A stretch of 64,000 nucleotides of DNA from Plecoglossus altivelis (lineage: Eukaryota > Chordata > Actinopteri > Osmeriformes > Plecoglossidae): assembly GCA_036571765.1 (NCBI GenBank), contig BROE01000009.1, forward strand, positions 11,514,593 through 11,578,592, given 5' to 3'. Both the position numbers and the translations under genes were made by a program. Positions 37,721 to 50,627 of the stretch are shown piece by piece. The notes beneath the pieces were generated by a model. The model saw nothing but the letters and a program-made list of their open reading frames with translations. It ran no database searches and was not told the DNA's origin. How positions within the stretch are numbered: position 1 is the first letter of the stretch; each line of letters begins with the position of its first letter.

Positions 37721-38473
37721 TCCTTTCCCTCTTTTGTTTCATCTCTCTCATTATTTCTGTCATTCTCCCCTCTGCATTCTGTCTCTCTCTCTCTTACAGC
37801 AAGCTGCAGTTTGACTATTCGGTTTGTGCAAAGGAATATATATTGAGGTTTATTTTCATTTTCCTATATTCCAAACTACAGCAACAACAATACCCACTGC
37901 ACAGACATGCAGCACACTAAAAATATAAATCCCAGAATCTGTCGCACGCAGACATGAAATAGAATCCTGAATGAATATGTGAAGACATGGATAAAATGCT
38001 TTTTGAATTTGACCTTCATGTCTGTCTCGTATTCTATTCAAATGTATGAGACACCCAAACCAGAAAAACACGCCTTAACAGTTCTTGTGAAGCAATTTGT
38101 CTGCAACCATACACTTACCGTAACCATGCCAATTTCTACCCTTGGCCTTTGTTTTGACTCTGTCTTGGTTTCTTTGTCAACTTTATGTTTTATGCTCAGA
38201 AAAGCCAGAAACGAGTGTTCCATGTCTGTTTCGCGTTTTTCTTTCCTTTGCAACATTGTCTACTATTTTATGGATGAATTCTAATGAGACAGTATTTGCT
38301 TGACCCCAACAGACTGCCAACCTACAGCAACCTTTTCCCTCGCTTCACCTACAGTACAGCTGGCCACCTGGATGGTATTTAGCATTGCAGAGCAATCCTG
38401 CTTAATATTTGCTGCAAACAGACAGCAGGAGAAACAAACACACGCAAACAGATGTGTTTTACTGTCATAAAGG

Positions 38474-38498
38474 CTCTTTCTCTCTCTTTCTCTCTCTT

Positions 38499-38555
<57 letters not shown>

Positions 38556-38556
38556 T
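38474..38556. repeat. compound (CTCTCTTT)n-(CT)n microsatellite
   Basis: Regular CTCTCTTT units give way to pure CT over about 80 bp. Confidence 0.95.
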
Positions 38557-39416
38557 GCACAGATCTTAATTGTCCATGTTATCCATGCCAAAACATCCCC
38601 TCTCTTACCCTCAAAACGTATCAATCAATAACGAACAATGACAAACGACTGTTAAAATTGGGTTCACTGCGATCTGCCAATGGTTCCTAAAAGAAGTGTT
38701 TTGTGGCAAAGGGTGGCGTATGTTTGTGTGGCGTATCTCTGGAAACTCATTGTCAGGCAGCCACACCTACTGGTCCAATGCTAATTGCCCTCCCAGCCTT
38801 ACTCCCCCATCACTGCCTCCTCCTCTTGTCCTCGTCAGCAAGCTTTGAAGCCATCCCAGGAGGCAGTGGTAGTTTTAACCAGAGGCCTCCTTGTTAGCAT
38901 GCGCGATAGCAGCCAGTCAGACATCAACAGCAGTCCAGGAGGAAGCTCTGCCTGTATCTCTCCCTGGCTCTTTCTTTGACTCCCTCTCTCTCTCTTTGGT
39001 TCTCACTCAGCGCGCTGCGGTTGTGCATATCAAACGGTCTCAGTGACCAAGAAAGGGAGGAGCAGGCTAAAGGATTTAAATGACAGTAATCCTTATCCTT
39101 TAAAGATTGCTCTATTAGAAAAAAGAAATACGTTCGACTGAGACGTCCCCCCCAAAAAAGTAATGTGATGTGCTACAATCTCGTGCTTATTACTGATAGT
39201 TTATGAGAGATGGAAAAACTCATGTTTTTTCAAAGTGGGTTGGGGGTTGCTGGGCAGATGCTGTGAGGACAGTTTCCCAATAGTGTTGAATCATCTTTGA
39301 GCAAGTGATCGTTCTCAAAGATATTCATTTGCCTGCAGGAGCAGTTTCATAATCCTATTTCCTTCTGTGCTGGCACCTCATCTTTCTCCCTCTAATGTGA
39401 GTCATATGGTTTTATT

Positions 39417-39590
39417 ACTCTCTCTCTCCTCTCTCTATCTTTCTCTCTCTCCATCTCTCCATTCTCACACACACACAATTTCTGGCCCTCCCTGCACTCT
39501 TTCTCTTTCTTCTTCGTGTATTTTCATTGGCGCACACAGAAAGCCACAAACACAGACACACACCTGTAGAAACACCACACACACAGAAAG
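39417..39590. repeat. CT-rich and CA-rich low-complexity patches
   Basis: 39417-39457 is CT-rich, 39466-39476 is (CA)n, and 39530-39590 holds scattered CACA runs. Confidence 0.75.
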
Positions 39591-39810
39591 GAGCTCCTGC
39601 TGTGTTTCAACCCCATGACTGGTTTTGCGCTGATAGGCTTTGTAATTGGATATTCCAATCCTCTGGCACTTACATTTGTCTAATTATTTTTTAACCTGTT
39701 CATGTTTTATGAGTTAATTAGTTATTAGTCCGTTGGTTAATTTTACGGAAATCTTTCCCAGTCTGTTTCGTGGCCTTGCTGCCAGGGGCACTGTAAAGAG
39801 AGGGAAGGTT

Positions 39811-39942
39811 AGGATGATTCTGGAATGGTTAGCATGATTCTGGAATGATTAGGATGAGTCTGGAATGATAAGGGGGTGATTCTGGTATGTTAGGCACGAT
39901 TCTGGAATGATTAGTGTGATTCTGGATTAATTAGCGTGATTC
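39811..39942 (+). repeat. minisatellite of about 20-21 bp units, 6.5 copies
   Basis: The unit AGGATGATTCTGGAATGATT repeats with small changes from 39811 (units begin about 39811, 39831, 39851, 39871, 39892 and 39912). Three units keep the palindromic core TTCTGGAA, and most keep a GATTA word. It is non-coding and intergenic. Confidence 0.9.
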
Positions 39943-39944
39943 AA

Positions 39945-42010
39945 AGGGCCCTGGTCAGACAGGGAGCCCAGTAGAACCCCATATTTTCCCAAATTGATTT
40001 TGGAGCCTCGAGTACAAATTAGCCAGCCTCCAAACTAGCACCCAGCCCTAGCAGTGTGCCTGCTTGCTGCATAGACTTCTTTAGGACGTTTTCTCCCCAA
40101 AGCAGCTGGAGGAAATGTCTGCCAAGAACTGAAAGCAATTTGAAAGTCCATTAGCCACTGTTACATAACTTAATTTAGTTATATCACCCTTTGATCATAT
40201 TTACATGGTACTATAAATTGACAGCCAGCAGTTTGGCAACATCTCCGCCCGTCATACTTGATAAATAACTTGGGGATGTGAAAAGATGAAGTAGTGATCG
40301 ACCACACTTCTGATATTAACGGGTTTCTCTGTCAAATTAGCAAATGTTTAATTTGGGATATCCAAGCAAAACAAAGAGTGTGATGGTTTATGGGATTACA
40401 TGCATGTAATAATAACATGGGTTTGAACATGTGTATTAAATCCCAGCACATAGTAATGACTTGCTCATTAGAACCTTCTTGTTTTGTGTAATTGTGATTC
40501 AAGCCTTGGTGCCTGAAAGAATACAGTCAATGTGGAGTTAATTCATCATACTGTCAGAGAGTCTAAATCTTAAAGTAGCGAGAAAGTAGGTTTTCCTGAA
40601 GTCATCCTCCTCTCTGGCTAATTTCTCAACACAAATGCAAGCAGGAACAGACTTATCGAAGCACCACTCGTGTCCACTCGTTGCACATCAGACTACTTGT
40701 CCTCAAAGGTAGAACAATTAAACTGTGTGCAAACAAAAAGCTCTGACCTCCAGTGGGGATGAGAAGCAGTAAGAATTAAAAGCCTGTCTGTTTGCGGTCC
40801 CATCTGCAATTAACCACTTGCATTCCCAAGGTAGTCATTTGGGGGGGGGGGTTACATAGAGAAAGGCAATTTTCCTGACAAGTGTTATATTACAAAGTCT
40901 GTCTGTTTCATTCGTTGTACTGTGTGTTTGTTTCTGCACATATTTGCTTTTGTGTCTGACATTCTTTCTGGTTTAGTCATGTTTTGTCCAATTAAATCAG
41001 CCAGAAGAGAAAAACTGTCCATTGTGTGACATGTCTATGTTTCTGGTTTTAAAAAACTCCAGCAATGACAGTGGTTACAAATTGTACAGACATGTTCAAG
41101 GTGGTTGTCTTTTGGTCACATATTGATTTATCAGATGTTTAGTTGCACGTTGAAATGACGGTGGTAAATTTGTGTGATCAACTGGTGTTTTTTTTTTTGT
41201 GATAAAGGCTCCAGGAAACACATCAGCACAGTCAGACAGACCAGCAGATCCTCCGAGAGTCCGTTCACTTCGTTTCAAGCTTCATAATGCATAACACCAC
41301 TTTACTGTGAACGTAAGTCTTGGTTGGGGAGGTTGCTTACGCTTTTGAAATCAATTATTCACGTTGGTATAACCCTCAATTCATTCTCTTGCATGTGTCA
41401 TCCGAAAAGCAACAGAAGGTCTATTTTAGTAGGCAACCTCTGCTCTGGCGTTGAAAACCATTGAATGTAAATGAAAGGCTTCAGAAATGCTACATGAGTC
41501 CCTCCCCTCAAAGCATGCATCTGTGTACCAATGTCCTGGGGGGGGTGTTAGGGTTTAACGGTGGCTGGCAGAGGGGCAGGCAGACACATTTCAGCATGAG
41601 CCCTGCTTAGCCTTGCTAGCAGCCCAGCCATCGTATCTGTCACATCGCATCTCCCCCCCAGGATGCAGCCGTAAACAGAACTCGGCTTTGGCAGTGCTCA
41701 ACATTCTCCCTCCGACAGAGAAGAAGAGAGGAGGCAGGAGGGTGTCTCTGTCAGGCCTATCACTGGGATGTTCACTGCAAGGGTCTGATTTGAGCTTTCT
41801 ACACTGTGGTTTTTGGACAAGGATTTGAGAAGGTTTGATGTGTGTTTGTTTTTTTTCAAATGTCTTATTGGAAAAAGCCCAAGTCAACACATTACAGCAG
41901 CATTACAGAGTGGAAGTGGTCTTCTTAGATGGAAGTAAATCACAGACATTTCTGAAAAGACAGGCGGAGATATCAAGACAGAATGAGATCATGTATGCCT
42001 GTTTACAAAC
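39945..42010. other. alk-wdr43 intergenic; no gene seen
   Basis: G homopolymers at 40841-40851 and near 41541 are the only notable low-complexity sites. No coding or RNA gene was recognised. Confidence 0.5.
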
Positions 42011-42011
42011 G

Positions 42012-42392
42012 TTCATTCATTCATTTATTTTCTACTGCCAATCTCTGGGAGGGATTGCAATGTCACTTGTTCCCGTTTGGGGTCACGGGTGACTGGAGCC
42101 TGACCCAGTAACTCCGGGCCATGGGCAGGGCAAACCCTGGACTGGGGCCAGCAAGTCGCAGGGCTAACAGAGACACAGACAAGCATTCACTCTCACATTC
42201 ATTTACTAGGGGCCATTTAGAATTTGACCTCTCACATCCATGTCTTTGGATGGTGGGAGGAAGCTGGAGTGCCCAGAGAGAAATCATAGTAACACAGGGT
42301 GGACATGCAGACTTCGCCTAGAGAGATCATGTGATGTTGGATTTGGCCAAACAATCGAACCCACAATCTTCTTCTTGGTAGGCACCCTCATT
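42012..42392 (+). mobile_element. old copy of a common teleost dispersed repeat (ATTTTCTACTGC...ATGTCTTTGGATGGTGGGAGG type)
   Basis: The copy reads from CATTCATTTATTTTCTACTG through a GGTCACGGGTGACTGGAGCC segment, GGGCAGGGCAAACCCTGGAC, AAGTCGCAGGGCTAACAGA and the diagnostic CATGTCTTTGGATGGTGGG to ATCGAACCCACAATCTTCTT. This order of motifs belongs to a very abundant fish repeat (usual form CATGTCTTTGGACTGTGGGAGGAAACC ending in TTCGAACCCAGGACCTTCTTGCTG). It is diverged and non-coding. I do not assign a Repbase family name. Confidence 0.7.
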
Positions 42393-42714
42393 ATCTGAAT
42401 CTGTCCTGATATCTCATATATATTGAAAAAATTGATGCTCATAGAAAGAGATCTATCAGTGATCAACAGTTAAGTTTAGTTTTGCATTAAACCAATATCG
42501 CATTTCATAAAGTTTCACGGAAAGCCAAAAGTAACATTTTCACTTTGAATAATTCAGTTAATCTTAAAAATGCTTACATTACAAGCATCCTCTCTCAAGC
42601 AATCGTTGAGCAGTGGATGCAACGTTGAAGGTTAATTCTGTTTTTATTTATTTTATTTCATTTATTTTTGTATTCTGGTTTTGCTGTGTGCTGTTTCGAT
42701 TGTGTGTACTGCTG

Positions 42715-42760
42715 GAGATTCTAAATTCCCAACTGGTATAAATAAAATATCTATCTATCA
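42715..42760 (+). mobile_element. LINE/SINE-like 3' tail with AAATAAAATATCTATCTATC
   Basis: The sequence GAGATTCTAAATTCCCAACT followed by GGTATAAATAAAATATCTAT resembles the 3' ends of fish non-LTR elements (AATTTCCCCACTGGGATAAATAAAGTATCTATCTATC). Only the tail is recognisable. No reverse transcriptase remains. Confidence 0.45.
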
Positions 42761-42769
42761 ATTCAGTCA

Positions 42770-44815
42770 CCTGCTAGACAGTTTTGTTTAATGTTAATTG
42801 GTAACACCCTCAGAATCTATCCAGAACTTTGGACAGTTATGAATATTTCTCAAGGCTAAGTCTGACGCTTTTCAAAATCAATAAATCAATACATGAAAAC
42901 GAACCTTTAAAAAACGTAACACTAATGTGTTGACAACCTGAGACAGTTATATTTGGTAGCAGACAGCAGCACCACATTCAGTCATTACCAGGCACAGAGA
43001 ACCCTCATCCTCATTTACACTAATCTGGAAATCATTTTAGATTCTTTTCAGTTAAGATACTGCATCTCTGGAGCAGTCAGGCTTTACATTCAAAGCTAGT
43101 CAAAACAACTTGAGGCTGTGGATGTGTAATGTAAAATCAAGCAGTGGCAGTTTTAAAGAGATTTCCAAAAGCCTCGTTGAAACATTGTGTGTTTTGTACA
43201 TGTAAAGTGGGAATTAAAATAAATTCAAATGGCTACTCAGTGACCTTAACTAAGGATGGAAGATTATTTCATTTTACGGTCATGGTACAGGTTTAAATAT
43301 CATCTGGAGACATTGAGATGCTTTCAATTTGTTACTATAACGCAGGTCAAAGCACAAGTCAAGAACTTCTACATGCTAAGCTGGCAGAGGTGAGCCAAGT
43401 TTAGCCCCAACCAATCTGCTCTCTGCACCTATAATTGTTTTTCGCTTCCCACTTTCATTTATTGATTTGGCCATCTTGAAAGGGGTGACATGTCCACATA
43501 CACACCACTCCTGTCCGCATATCACCATCTCTGTAGTACATCAGGGAGCATGAAAATTTAATTAGTTCCCTGAACACCTGAAGAAACAAAGCCTGGATAC
43601 ATGACTGCTCGAAACCTTACAGGAGAGAGAGAGAATGTAAGTCGGACTAACAAGATAGATTGGATGAGGAAGAGGAGAGCACGATCCAGATTAGCAGAGA
43701 TGTTGGCAGACGAAGATTAGCAGACAAAGATTAAGAGCATAATTGTTTTATTAACCTCCAACCCTTGTCATGCCAACATTGAAATCAACCGAGACTTTTA
43801 AGGTTGATTGTTGGTGTGAGTCGATAGAGAAAGTAGAATTGTGGAGGTTGGACATGTAGATATCACTCAGCGTTGCCGTTTAAGATTTCAATCATATCTG
43901 TTATCTTTCATTTGCCAATTACTAGTATCACTCCTCCCAGGAAATACATGACATCATAGCTCTTCTGTAACTGGTGGAATTATTTATCTTCATTGCACTT
44001 TAGGCAACATCACTATCTTCAAATCCACCAAAAAGTCCATGGCAATGTGGGGAATAAAACTTGTCATGCTCTTGTTTCTCCTTAATGGTAATGCACAACA
44101 ACTATGTCCCCAGTGCAAAAGAGAAAACAGACTTCCTGCATAGTTCAAATACGAAACAACAACATGTTCTTGAAAATAAATCACATGAATAATATTATTT
44201 CTCTCTCTGAGTCCACATACTGACACTGGTTTTGTGTCCCCTTCCTAATGTATAATTTATGCTGTTTAGGAAGTTTTGAATATCCAATAAATTGTACAGA
44301 CTAAGAAGGGATGACATTTAACCATGACCCCCCCCCCCCCAAGTGATTTTTTTTATTTTATTAATTTGAAGGACCAAGGACCAAGTAAAGACCTTATTTG
44401 AGAGCAATGAAAATTGGTGAAATGTAGTGATTCGTCTTCAAAGAAAATGGATTTTCTAGTTCTCTAAACTGAGACCAAATTTAACTCACTGTGCTCAAAT
44501 AAGTGTATTTTATCCATGGAAGAGACAAAATGGTCTAAATTACCTTTCATAAAAGTAAATGACCCATGGCCAGCACTGCTTGTCTCATAGCACAAACGTA
44601 TTGTATTGTAATTCAATACTTTTATCGCATACATGTAAACAGATATGTGGAGGCTGGCTGTATTGGAACCAGAGTTTTTCTATGAAGGGATCACAATAAT
44701 GCAGGTCATCTGAAATAAGATAGTTCATCTTACAGTCAAGTAAACAAGGATCCCCCCATAATGTTGATGCAGATAAGGATTCCTGGAGAACCCTAAACAG
44801 AACAAAATGGACTCA
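42770..44815. other. alk-wdr43 intergenic; no gene seen
   Basis: AT-rich sequence with no recognised exon. A C10-11 tract lies near 44331-44341 and a small GGACCAAGGACCAAG duplication near 44372. Confidence 0.5.
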
Positions 44816-44820
44816 CCCCA

Positions 44821-44858
44821 CCCCACCCCACAAACCCAGATGGGTTTGTGGGGTGGGG
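44821..44858. repeat. perfect 18-bp inverted repeat with 2-nt loop (hairpin/cruciform)
   Basis: The left arm CCCCACCCCACAAACCCA (44821-44838), loop GA, and right arm TGGGTTTGTGGGGTGGGG (44841-44858) are perfectly complementary. The C-rich arm carries CACCC boxes. Confidence 0.95.
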
Positions 44859-44859
44859 C

Positions 44860-47240
44860 AGCAGTGAGGCGTGCCACCCTGGAATGGCCCACTGTAGGTC
44901 TTTTGTCTGGACTCTAGTGAATAATTATGCCGGTCTGGGTGTAGAGGGGATAACTGCAATCCATTATCCAATAGGTCTCCCTTCTAGCTACCTGTGTTCT
45001 GAGACAAACGATTAAATAGAGCATGGAACTGTGCAGGCTTTGTGTAGGCCTGATGTGTGCAGTTTGTCATTTGCAAGGCCTGGACCAGTAAAAAGTCAAA
45101 CAGGAAGGAAAATTGTGATGCTACATGCTTATATTATTAGCTATATCAGCTAAAGGTTCATATTTCCTTTTTAGTCTTAATCTCATGCTGATGAAATAAC
45201 AGCATTGAAGGTGTCACAGCCATAGTAGTTGCTGTCATGCTGTCATGTCAGTACCAGAGTAGAAGCTTATTGCCATGACAACCTCTTCCTTTGTCACCTT
45301 TTTTAAATTAAAGGTAAGCAGAACATTTGCAAATTATACTAACGACCAATTACTGTGGATTTTTATAATTCACATTTAATGCAGTTCATATTTATGACCA
45401 TTTTATCTCCTTCTAGTTGGTAAGTGTTCTTAAGCTTAGCAAGACCATATAGGCAATGTTTTCTACTGCTGTTCTAATGAAATCACGTTCAACGTATTTC
45501 CAAAGATGACAATTAATTTTCTGTTTAGACATTTTGGGTGCATCAACTCTCGTTGCAAATTGACCAAGAGCAACAATCTCCAGAACTGACTTTGTAGTAA
45601 AAGTTAATGAAAAGTCACCGAAAATTAACATCCTTTTTAGAACAAGAAAAAAAAAAAAAGATTTCCCACATTCCCACATTACTGCATTCCATTTATTCCC
45701 TATTGCCCCACATCTGATCACATTTGTTTAAGTGAACAAAGCAATGGAGAGGAATCTTTATAGGACAGCAGCCTGACCAACATTTTGAGCAACTGTTTCA
45801 CACTGATCTGCTTGTGTTTTATCATACAGGCCAAAGCTTGGTATACATTCCAAAGCAGAGTACAGATGCAAAACCCAGCCATTTCTTTTTTGTGGTTTTA
45901 TAGTTTGTGATGAACGGTGGACTGAATACAAAAAAAAACGTTATCATCGCGACAGTGTGTGGTTCTTTGATAACATCATAAAATCATAATAGAATCATAA
46001 AATCCATTACATTTTGATCACATTGAACATATGTTGGTAAACGTAAGTGTGGTATTACCATCTGGGATGGTCTGAATTTAGAATGTTTTCAACATCATAA
46101 ATGAAATCAGAATCATCATACATCTGTGGAGAAATGTATTCTTACAGCTGTCCAGAGAAGACATTCTTAGCAACACTAACTGGTGCTTTCTACAGTAGGT
46201 AGAAAATGACTAACTTACATGTTCCTCTGCCACTTCTTAAACCTTTTCATGGTGGACTAATTAAAACATGCTTCGCATGCACATGTGCCACAATGTTACA
46301 GAAAGTACAGTATAGATCTGAACCAAAGGCATTTCTCTAGTTGGATACGACATGCGGTTGTTCCACGATTTTTGAAAAGTATGAATGTTTGATGAGAAGC
46401 AGTCCCATTAGGCTTTCATATTTTCCGATATTGAACATCAAATAATATCAAACTGAATTTCACAGAAAAAGAGTGAGTGTGTGGGTGTTTGTGCGTAATT
46501 CTGTGTCAAAGACAGGAAGAAAGAACATACAGTGCACTGGCAGCCATAGTTTGTTTGAAATAATCAGTTCTAAACAGTAGCCATTCATCCAAAGCACTAG
46601 ATCAAAGCTCTGCAGTTTAAGCATAGGTTTTTGGTGGCAAAGAAGAATAATTAGAGCTTTTTAATCCCCCGGGTAAAGTCCGAAATGGTACCCGGAACCA
46701 CTAATACCCCAGAACTGGTCCAATAAATTATGAAAAAAAGTTAAAAATCAGTAAATAGGTTCAACTGAGTTCTTTTTATTACTTTGATACTGCCACACTC
46801 ATTTTGTAAAAAGTGTAGTCTGACAGGAAATCTCAAAAATGATTCCCTTGCCAATAACAACACTGTTCTGCGAATCAATACCTGTTATTTACATTTGCAC
46901 TGCTTTACATTTCTTTAGTCCTGAAGGCATTTCTGCTGTTCTTTTTGAAAGTCGTTTTGCTCAGGACTGTATGTAAGAGTAAGATACTTTAACTTGTCAA
47001 AACCGGCAAATATTAATGTTTGCTTAATTTGATTCTAATATAGCTACAGTATAAAAAGGTTTAGTTCATGTTGTCTGAATGAAGCATCACATAATATAAT
47101 CCATTGCCAAAGTTAAGCATTTCCCTGAAACTCAGAACCTGCATCTCACACTTCTAGAGATTCAATGGATCACCCTGGAGCACAAGTTTCATGACCTGAG
47201 TGCAACCACATTATACCCATAATCGCCTTCATCATAACAA
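44860..47240. other. alk-wdr43 intergenic; no gene seen
   Basis: An A13-type tract lies near 45647-45659 and an imperfect ATCATAAAATCATAAT duplication near 45975-46002. No exon or RNA gene was recognised. Confidence 0.5.
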
Positions 47241-47243
47241 CAG

Positions 47244-47277
47244 TGAGTCAACAATGAGTCAACAATTAGTCAACAAT
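47244..47277 (+). repeat. 11-bp tandem repeat, three copies, carrying AP-1 consensus sites
   Basis: The unit TGAGTCAACAA repeats at 47244, 47255 and 47266. The first two keep the exact AP-1 site TGAGTCA and the third is TTAGTCA. Spacing of 11 bp puts the sites on the same helical face. Confidence 0.85.
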
Positions 47278-47279
47278 AG

Positions 47280-50200
47280 TGCTGTGACGTAGACTAATTT
47301 GTGTAACCACATAACTATCCATGACTCTTTGAGTCTACCTGGTCTCTGAGCAATTGCGTTCTCTATGCCCACTCCTCTCTGAGCTATCATTAATTTGTTT
47401 CCGGTTAATATTGTACCAAGAGATTCTTTCAACTGGTATTGTCTCATATTTCTGTTTTGAAAGTTGCTTGGGAGCTATGAGTGTCACATTGAACATTGAA
47501 TGCAAATGAAACTGTTCTCTACAGTATTTCTTAGCTCCCTCATTGCCCTTCATTTCTCAGTTCATCAGCAACATTTGATGCAGGGACTGTGAGGCTGTAT
47601 TTTTCAGGTCTCCCAGAATAAATCGAGGCGCTCTGACACTGACAGCCCCAGCCCAAGAGAAACTACCGGAAACAAAGAGCTATGTTTCCCCTGTTGTTAT
47701 ATATTGCAATATCTTGGTATCTTTGATGTTCTTTCCGCAGAGAGGCAAGGAGGGAGAGAAAAAATGGAGGGGCTAGATTTTCCAACAAGGCAACCAGAGT
47801 ACTGTCCAATTACCTTTGAGGTACCTGCCTGGGTTATTTATAGTGTGATAGGAAGTGGGGGAAAGAAAAAACTGTATCGAAATGTTTTTTTTATTTATTT
47901 TTTATGGCACGCCACCGACTCATCACCTCAGAGATACGAGGTTATGCCTTTCCCCAGGGTGTCATGTTAGAACAAAAGCATTACCCTTCATTACCAGGGG
48001 CATTAGGGACCCTGAGTGTGGCCCAGGCCTTCTCAGGCCTGAGACGCCATTCATACCTCTGCTGGTTGGTTCATACCACCCCTCTTCTCCTCCCCACTCC
48101 ATACTACCTACTCTGGAGTGATGCCTTTGACGAATGCTAACAAGGGCAGCTTAAATTAGTTCAATCATACAGATAATTCAGTCAGATCAACAGGCATCCT
48201 TTGGGAATTACTGTTAGAGCTATAAGTAAGCTCATTTTAGTCATTAAGTAGCACAGACTGAAATATCTGTTGCCTACTTTGGAGTCCTCACATGTAGTGA
48301 AAGTATAATAAAAGTGTGCAGCTCGCTTGGCCAACAATGGTGTATTGCAACATGAGAACTTAGAACGTGACAGTGAATTTGAACTGCAGAGCAGGAATTT
48401 GTCATTTTGTTTCAATGACAACGTTTGAAACATGGTCTAAGACGGTGTGTGCGCTCTCCTGGACTGCAGAAGACAGACAGACCATGTGAAAGATGGCTGA
48501 TGAGTATGGGTGTGCCTGGTGGCTGTGTGGGTAGTGTAGAGTTGATGAAACGCTCTGTTTATTGGAGAGAACAGGCATTAATCACTCCAAGCGTGGGCCC
48601 AGGGGCCAATAACCCAAGGAGGCACCTGAGGTGCTCCGGCTCTGATTAGGTGTGTGTATGCGTGGTGTGTGTATATGTGGCATGCGCACATGCGGTTTGT
48701 GTGTAGCTGTGTGACGTTGCCAGGGTAATTAGCATGCCACCAGCTTTTATCAACTCATTTAAAGCATAGACACGTCGAGTGACAACCTCTTTAGAGACTA
48801 ACTCTAGCAGAGCTGAAGGTGTAAAAAGACCGTTTCGCAACAATTGGAACATAAATATGCCGATGTCACTTCTTGCTCTAAGTGTCAACAGACAGCTGGA
48901 GATCCATTTTCCTGAGTGTCAAACCATATGTCAAAATATGGTCTATCTTTTCTATACTGTTTCAACCATGCTCTCTGTCATCTCCTCAAACATATGACCC
49001 TACATTACCTTACCTTGCTTACCTACCTCTACCACTAAGTTCAATTTGACTGGCTTCAATTAATTAGTGGAAGGGGGTGATAATGCAAACGCACGTGAAT
49101 AAATGAGGAAGTTTGCTCTGTAAACCTACTAACAGACTCTCCCCTGGAGGTTAGAGTTCCTTGTTCCGACAGCAGCTCAGAAATGTGATCAGCGCCACCA
49201 CTGGTGGATATATCAATGTCCTGGAGCCAAGCCGTCTTCATGAATAGAGACAAAACCAAGTGTCTCGCCAGCATGCCAAGTCTCCTGGCCCAGGAATCAA
49301 AAGGTGCCATCTGCCAGAATGTTTGGTGTCAGCAGTTTTTCTGTACAACACCAGTCTCACAGATCACCACAGATCAAGACATGGCTCTAACTGAAAGGTT
49401 TATATCGGATGAAGGCGATCGGGGAGAGAGCAGTGGGTGGAGAGTTGCTATCTCAGCACGCCAGACCTCTTTGAAGGTGGAAACAGAGACAGTAATGACA
49501 GCTTCACTGTTGTTGCTGTTGTTTGTGTCCTTTGGTTTGTTCAAGTCCCCAGCCATTGAATTTCAAACCTTTCAAGATTTTTTCCACACATGCAAGTTGA
49601 CGGTTAGTTGCTGAACAAGGGAGAGCTTTAACAGGTTGGGGAAATAAAACGTGTGAGTTTCCAAGAAAGCCCTTCAATCAGTGGGATGGGTGCTATGACG
49701 TACAGCTGTCTGTCAAGGTGCAATGTTTTCACATAGATTTCCTTTTGCAATCGTATAATTAGTCTAAAAGCTTTATATAACTGTAGCTTGGATTGTGTGC
49801 TGGTTTGTATGACAGAGTTTTGAGGGTGGCAGGTGTGCGTTGCTGTCATGATTTTCATAGTGTAACGTACACAATCATTTCCGTTTGACAAATTGACAAA
49901 TATGCATGGGGGATGTTGATATGTGGAAGTCAACAGGACATAATTCAATGAAGGGTAGAAATCAAAATCATATTTGTGTCTGGAGACACACTGGCAACAC
50001 TAGGTCATTAATTACTCTTCAGATCACCGCTTCTGGCAAAGATAGACTGAGCTGCACATCATGCCACTGACGCAAAACATAAGCAGTGCTCAAACACCAC
50101 CAGTCTTCAACTTGAATCAAGGTTTTTTTTTCCCCTGTTAGGTCGTTCTCAATCTCGCAAACCTCGGCAATTATGGCACAGCTGCAAGAAGGGAGGGAAG

Positions 50201-50620
50201 AGTTCCAGCGTGGAGCTCCCCAGGGAAAACCTTAAACTGTAGCGGTTAATCCTGTCAGAGGCATCCCGGATAAGCACATTATAATTCAGTTAAATCCATG
50301 AAAGAGATGCCACACTCCCTTCACATCTTCATATCATTTTCGGCTCCAGTGTGAGCTGTGTTGTAATGGAATCTTTGTGGGAGGGCTCCTTTGAGTCAGA
50401 GGAGGTGGGAATTATTTTGCAGTTTCCTGGAGTATGATGTGATTACCTGCCGAAGAACAAGTGGTCATGAAGTGCAGCTCTTCCACCTCCTCATCGCCCA
50501 TTAGTCACTTTGGCCGGTCCTTGAGGCTTCCTGGGTTGAAGTTACCTATCAAGCCTGATTTTTCCATGCACATGCATGTTTCAATGCTTTATCTTATTCA
50601 ATTTCCTCTGAACTTTTTTC
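47280..50620. other. alk-wdr43 intergenic; no gene seen
   Basis: TG-rich patch at 48650-48712. Open frames of 80-136 codons overlap on both strands without recognised homology. A TCAATTAATTAGTGG homeodomain-type word lies near 49056. Confidence 0.5.
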
Positions 50621-50627
50621 TCTGCCT

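Noticed and set aside
44821..44858. Pre-microRNA hairpin
   Set aside because: The stem is only 18 bp with a 2-nt loop, too short and tight for a Drosha/Dicer substrate.
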